Positions 50,775-50,778 of a stretch of DNA of 50,778 bases are shown piece after piece. Origin of the DNA: Acidimicrobiaceae bacterium. Lineage in GTDB: Bacteria; Actinomycetota; Acidimicrobiia; Acidimicrobiales; RAAP-2. Location: positions 44,074-94,851 of the forward strand of contig PLWZ01000064.1 in NCBI GenBank assembly GCA_003151235.1, read 5' to 3'. The translations under genes and the position numbers were made by a program. The notes under the pieces are model-generated. The model searched no databases, was not told the origin of the DNA, and saw only the letters and a program-made list of their open reading frames with translations. How positions within the stretch are numbered: position 1 is the first letter of the stretch; each line of letters begins with the position of its first letter.

Positions 50775-50778
50775 GCGA

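Overview
The window is high-GC DNA from an actinobacterium, most likely of the class Acidimicrobiia. The evidence is a complete Pup-proteasome gene cluster, a coenzyme F420 biosynthesis gene (fbiC), a DUF4193 protein, many genes that start right behind a TANNNT -10 box (leaderless style), and a dif site that fits the actinobacterial consensus. The class assignment is inference from gene content; no marker gene comparison was possible.

Layout. (1) 1-9481, minus strand: a compact pentose-phosphate/glycolysis operon, tkt-tal-pgi-gnd-zwf-pgl, that runs by short overlaps into fbiC, which leaves the window at the left edge. (2) 9.5-11.7 kb, plus: a hotdog thioesterase, three small membrane proteins and the tRNA methyltransferase trmI. 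(3) 11.7-13.3 kb, minus: a small ferredoxin and an alpha/beta hydrolase. (4) 13.4-20.0 kb, plus: the Pup-proteasome system, arc(mpa)-dop-pup-prcB-prcA-pafA. (5) 20.0-29.1 kb, plus: two tandem signal peptidases, a secreted CocE-type hydrolase, tatA/B, tatC, a HelY-like helicase and a double-domain ThyX-like protein. (6) 29.4-32.4 kb: a DUF4193 protein, two small genes and a convergent Arg/Pro-rich protein. (7) 32.5-39.9 kb, plus: an HtrA-like protease, a metallophosphoesterase, a large GMC oxidoreductase/hydrolase fusion and a SRPBCC protein. (8) 40-47.3 kb, plus: a KdpD-type membrane sensor piece (DUF4118), a nucleotide cyclase-STAND ATPase regulator, a secreted protein and a luciferase-like (F420-type) oxidoreductase. 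(9) 47.3-50.3 kb: lower-GC mobile DNA. (10) 50285-50312: the chromosomal dif site, followed by two small genes at the right edge.

The most striking result is at the right end. An IS1595-family element can be delimited exactly at 47729-50284 (2556 bp). It has 24-bp terminal inverted repeats matching at 22 of 24 positions, 8-bp direct repeats GCCGCCGA on both sides, a DDE transposase with a zinc ribbon, and three passenger genes, two of them coding for membrane proteins. The duplicated 8 bp are the first 8 bp of dif, so the element landed inside the XerC arm and its target duplication left a complete dif on the right. A second, decayed end of the same type at 47316, with a similar flank, suggests that an older element went into the same spot first. 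This would be an insertion sequence that seeks the terminus recombination site, which I do not know to be described for IS1595.

Other points of interest are a fused ThyX whose two halves have lost complementary parts of the signature motif, a GMC oxidoreductase fused to a hydrolase with a cysteine at the nucleophile position, translational coupling of fbiC to the pentose-phosphate operon, and a Shine-Dalgarno sequence that can pair with an upstream ACCTCCT in front of the cyclase-ATPase gene.
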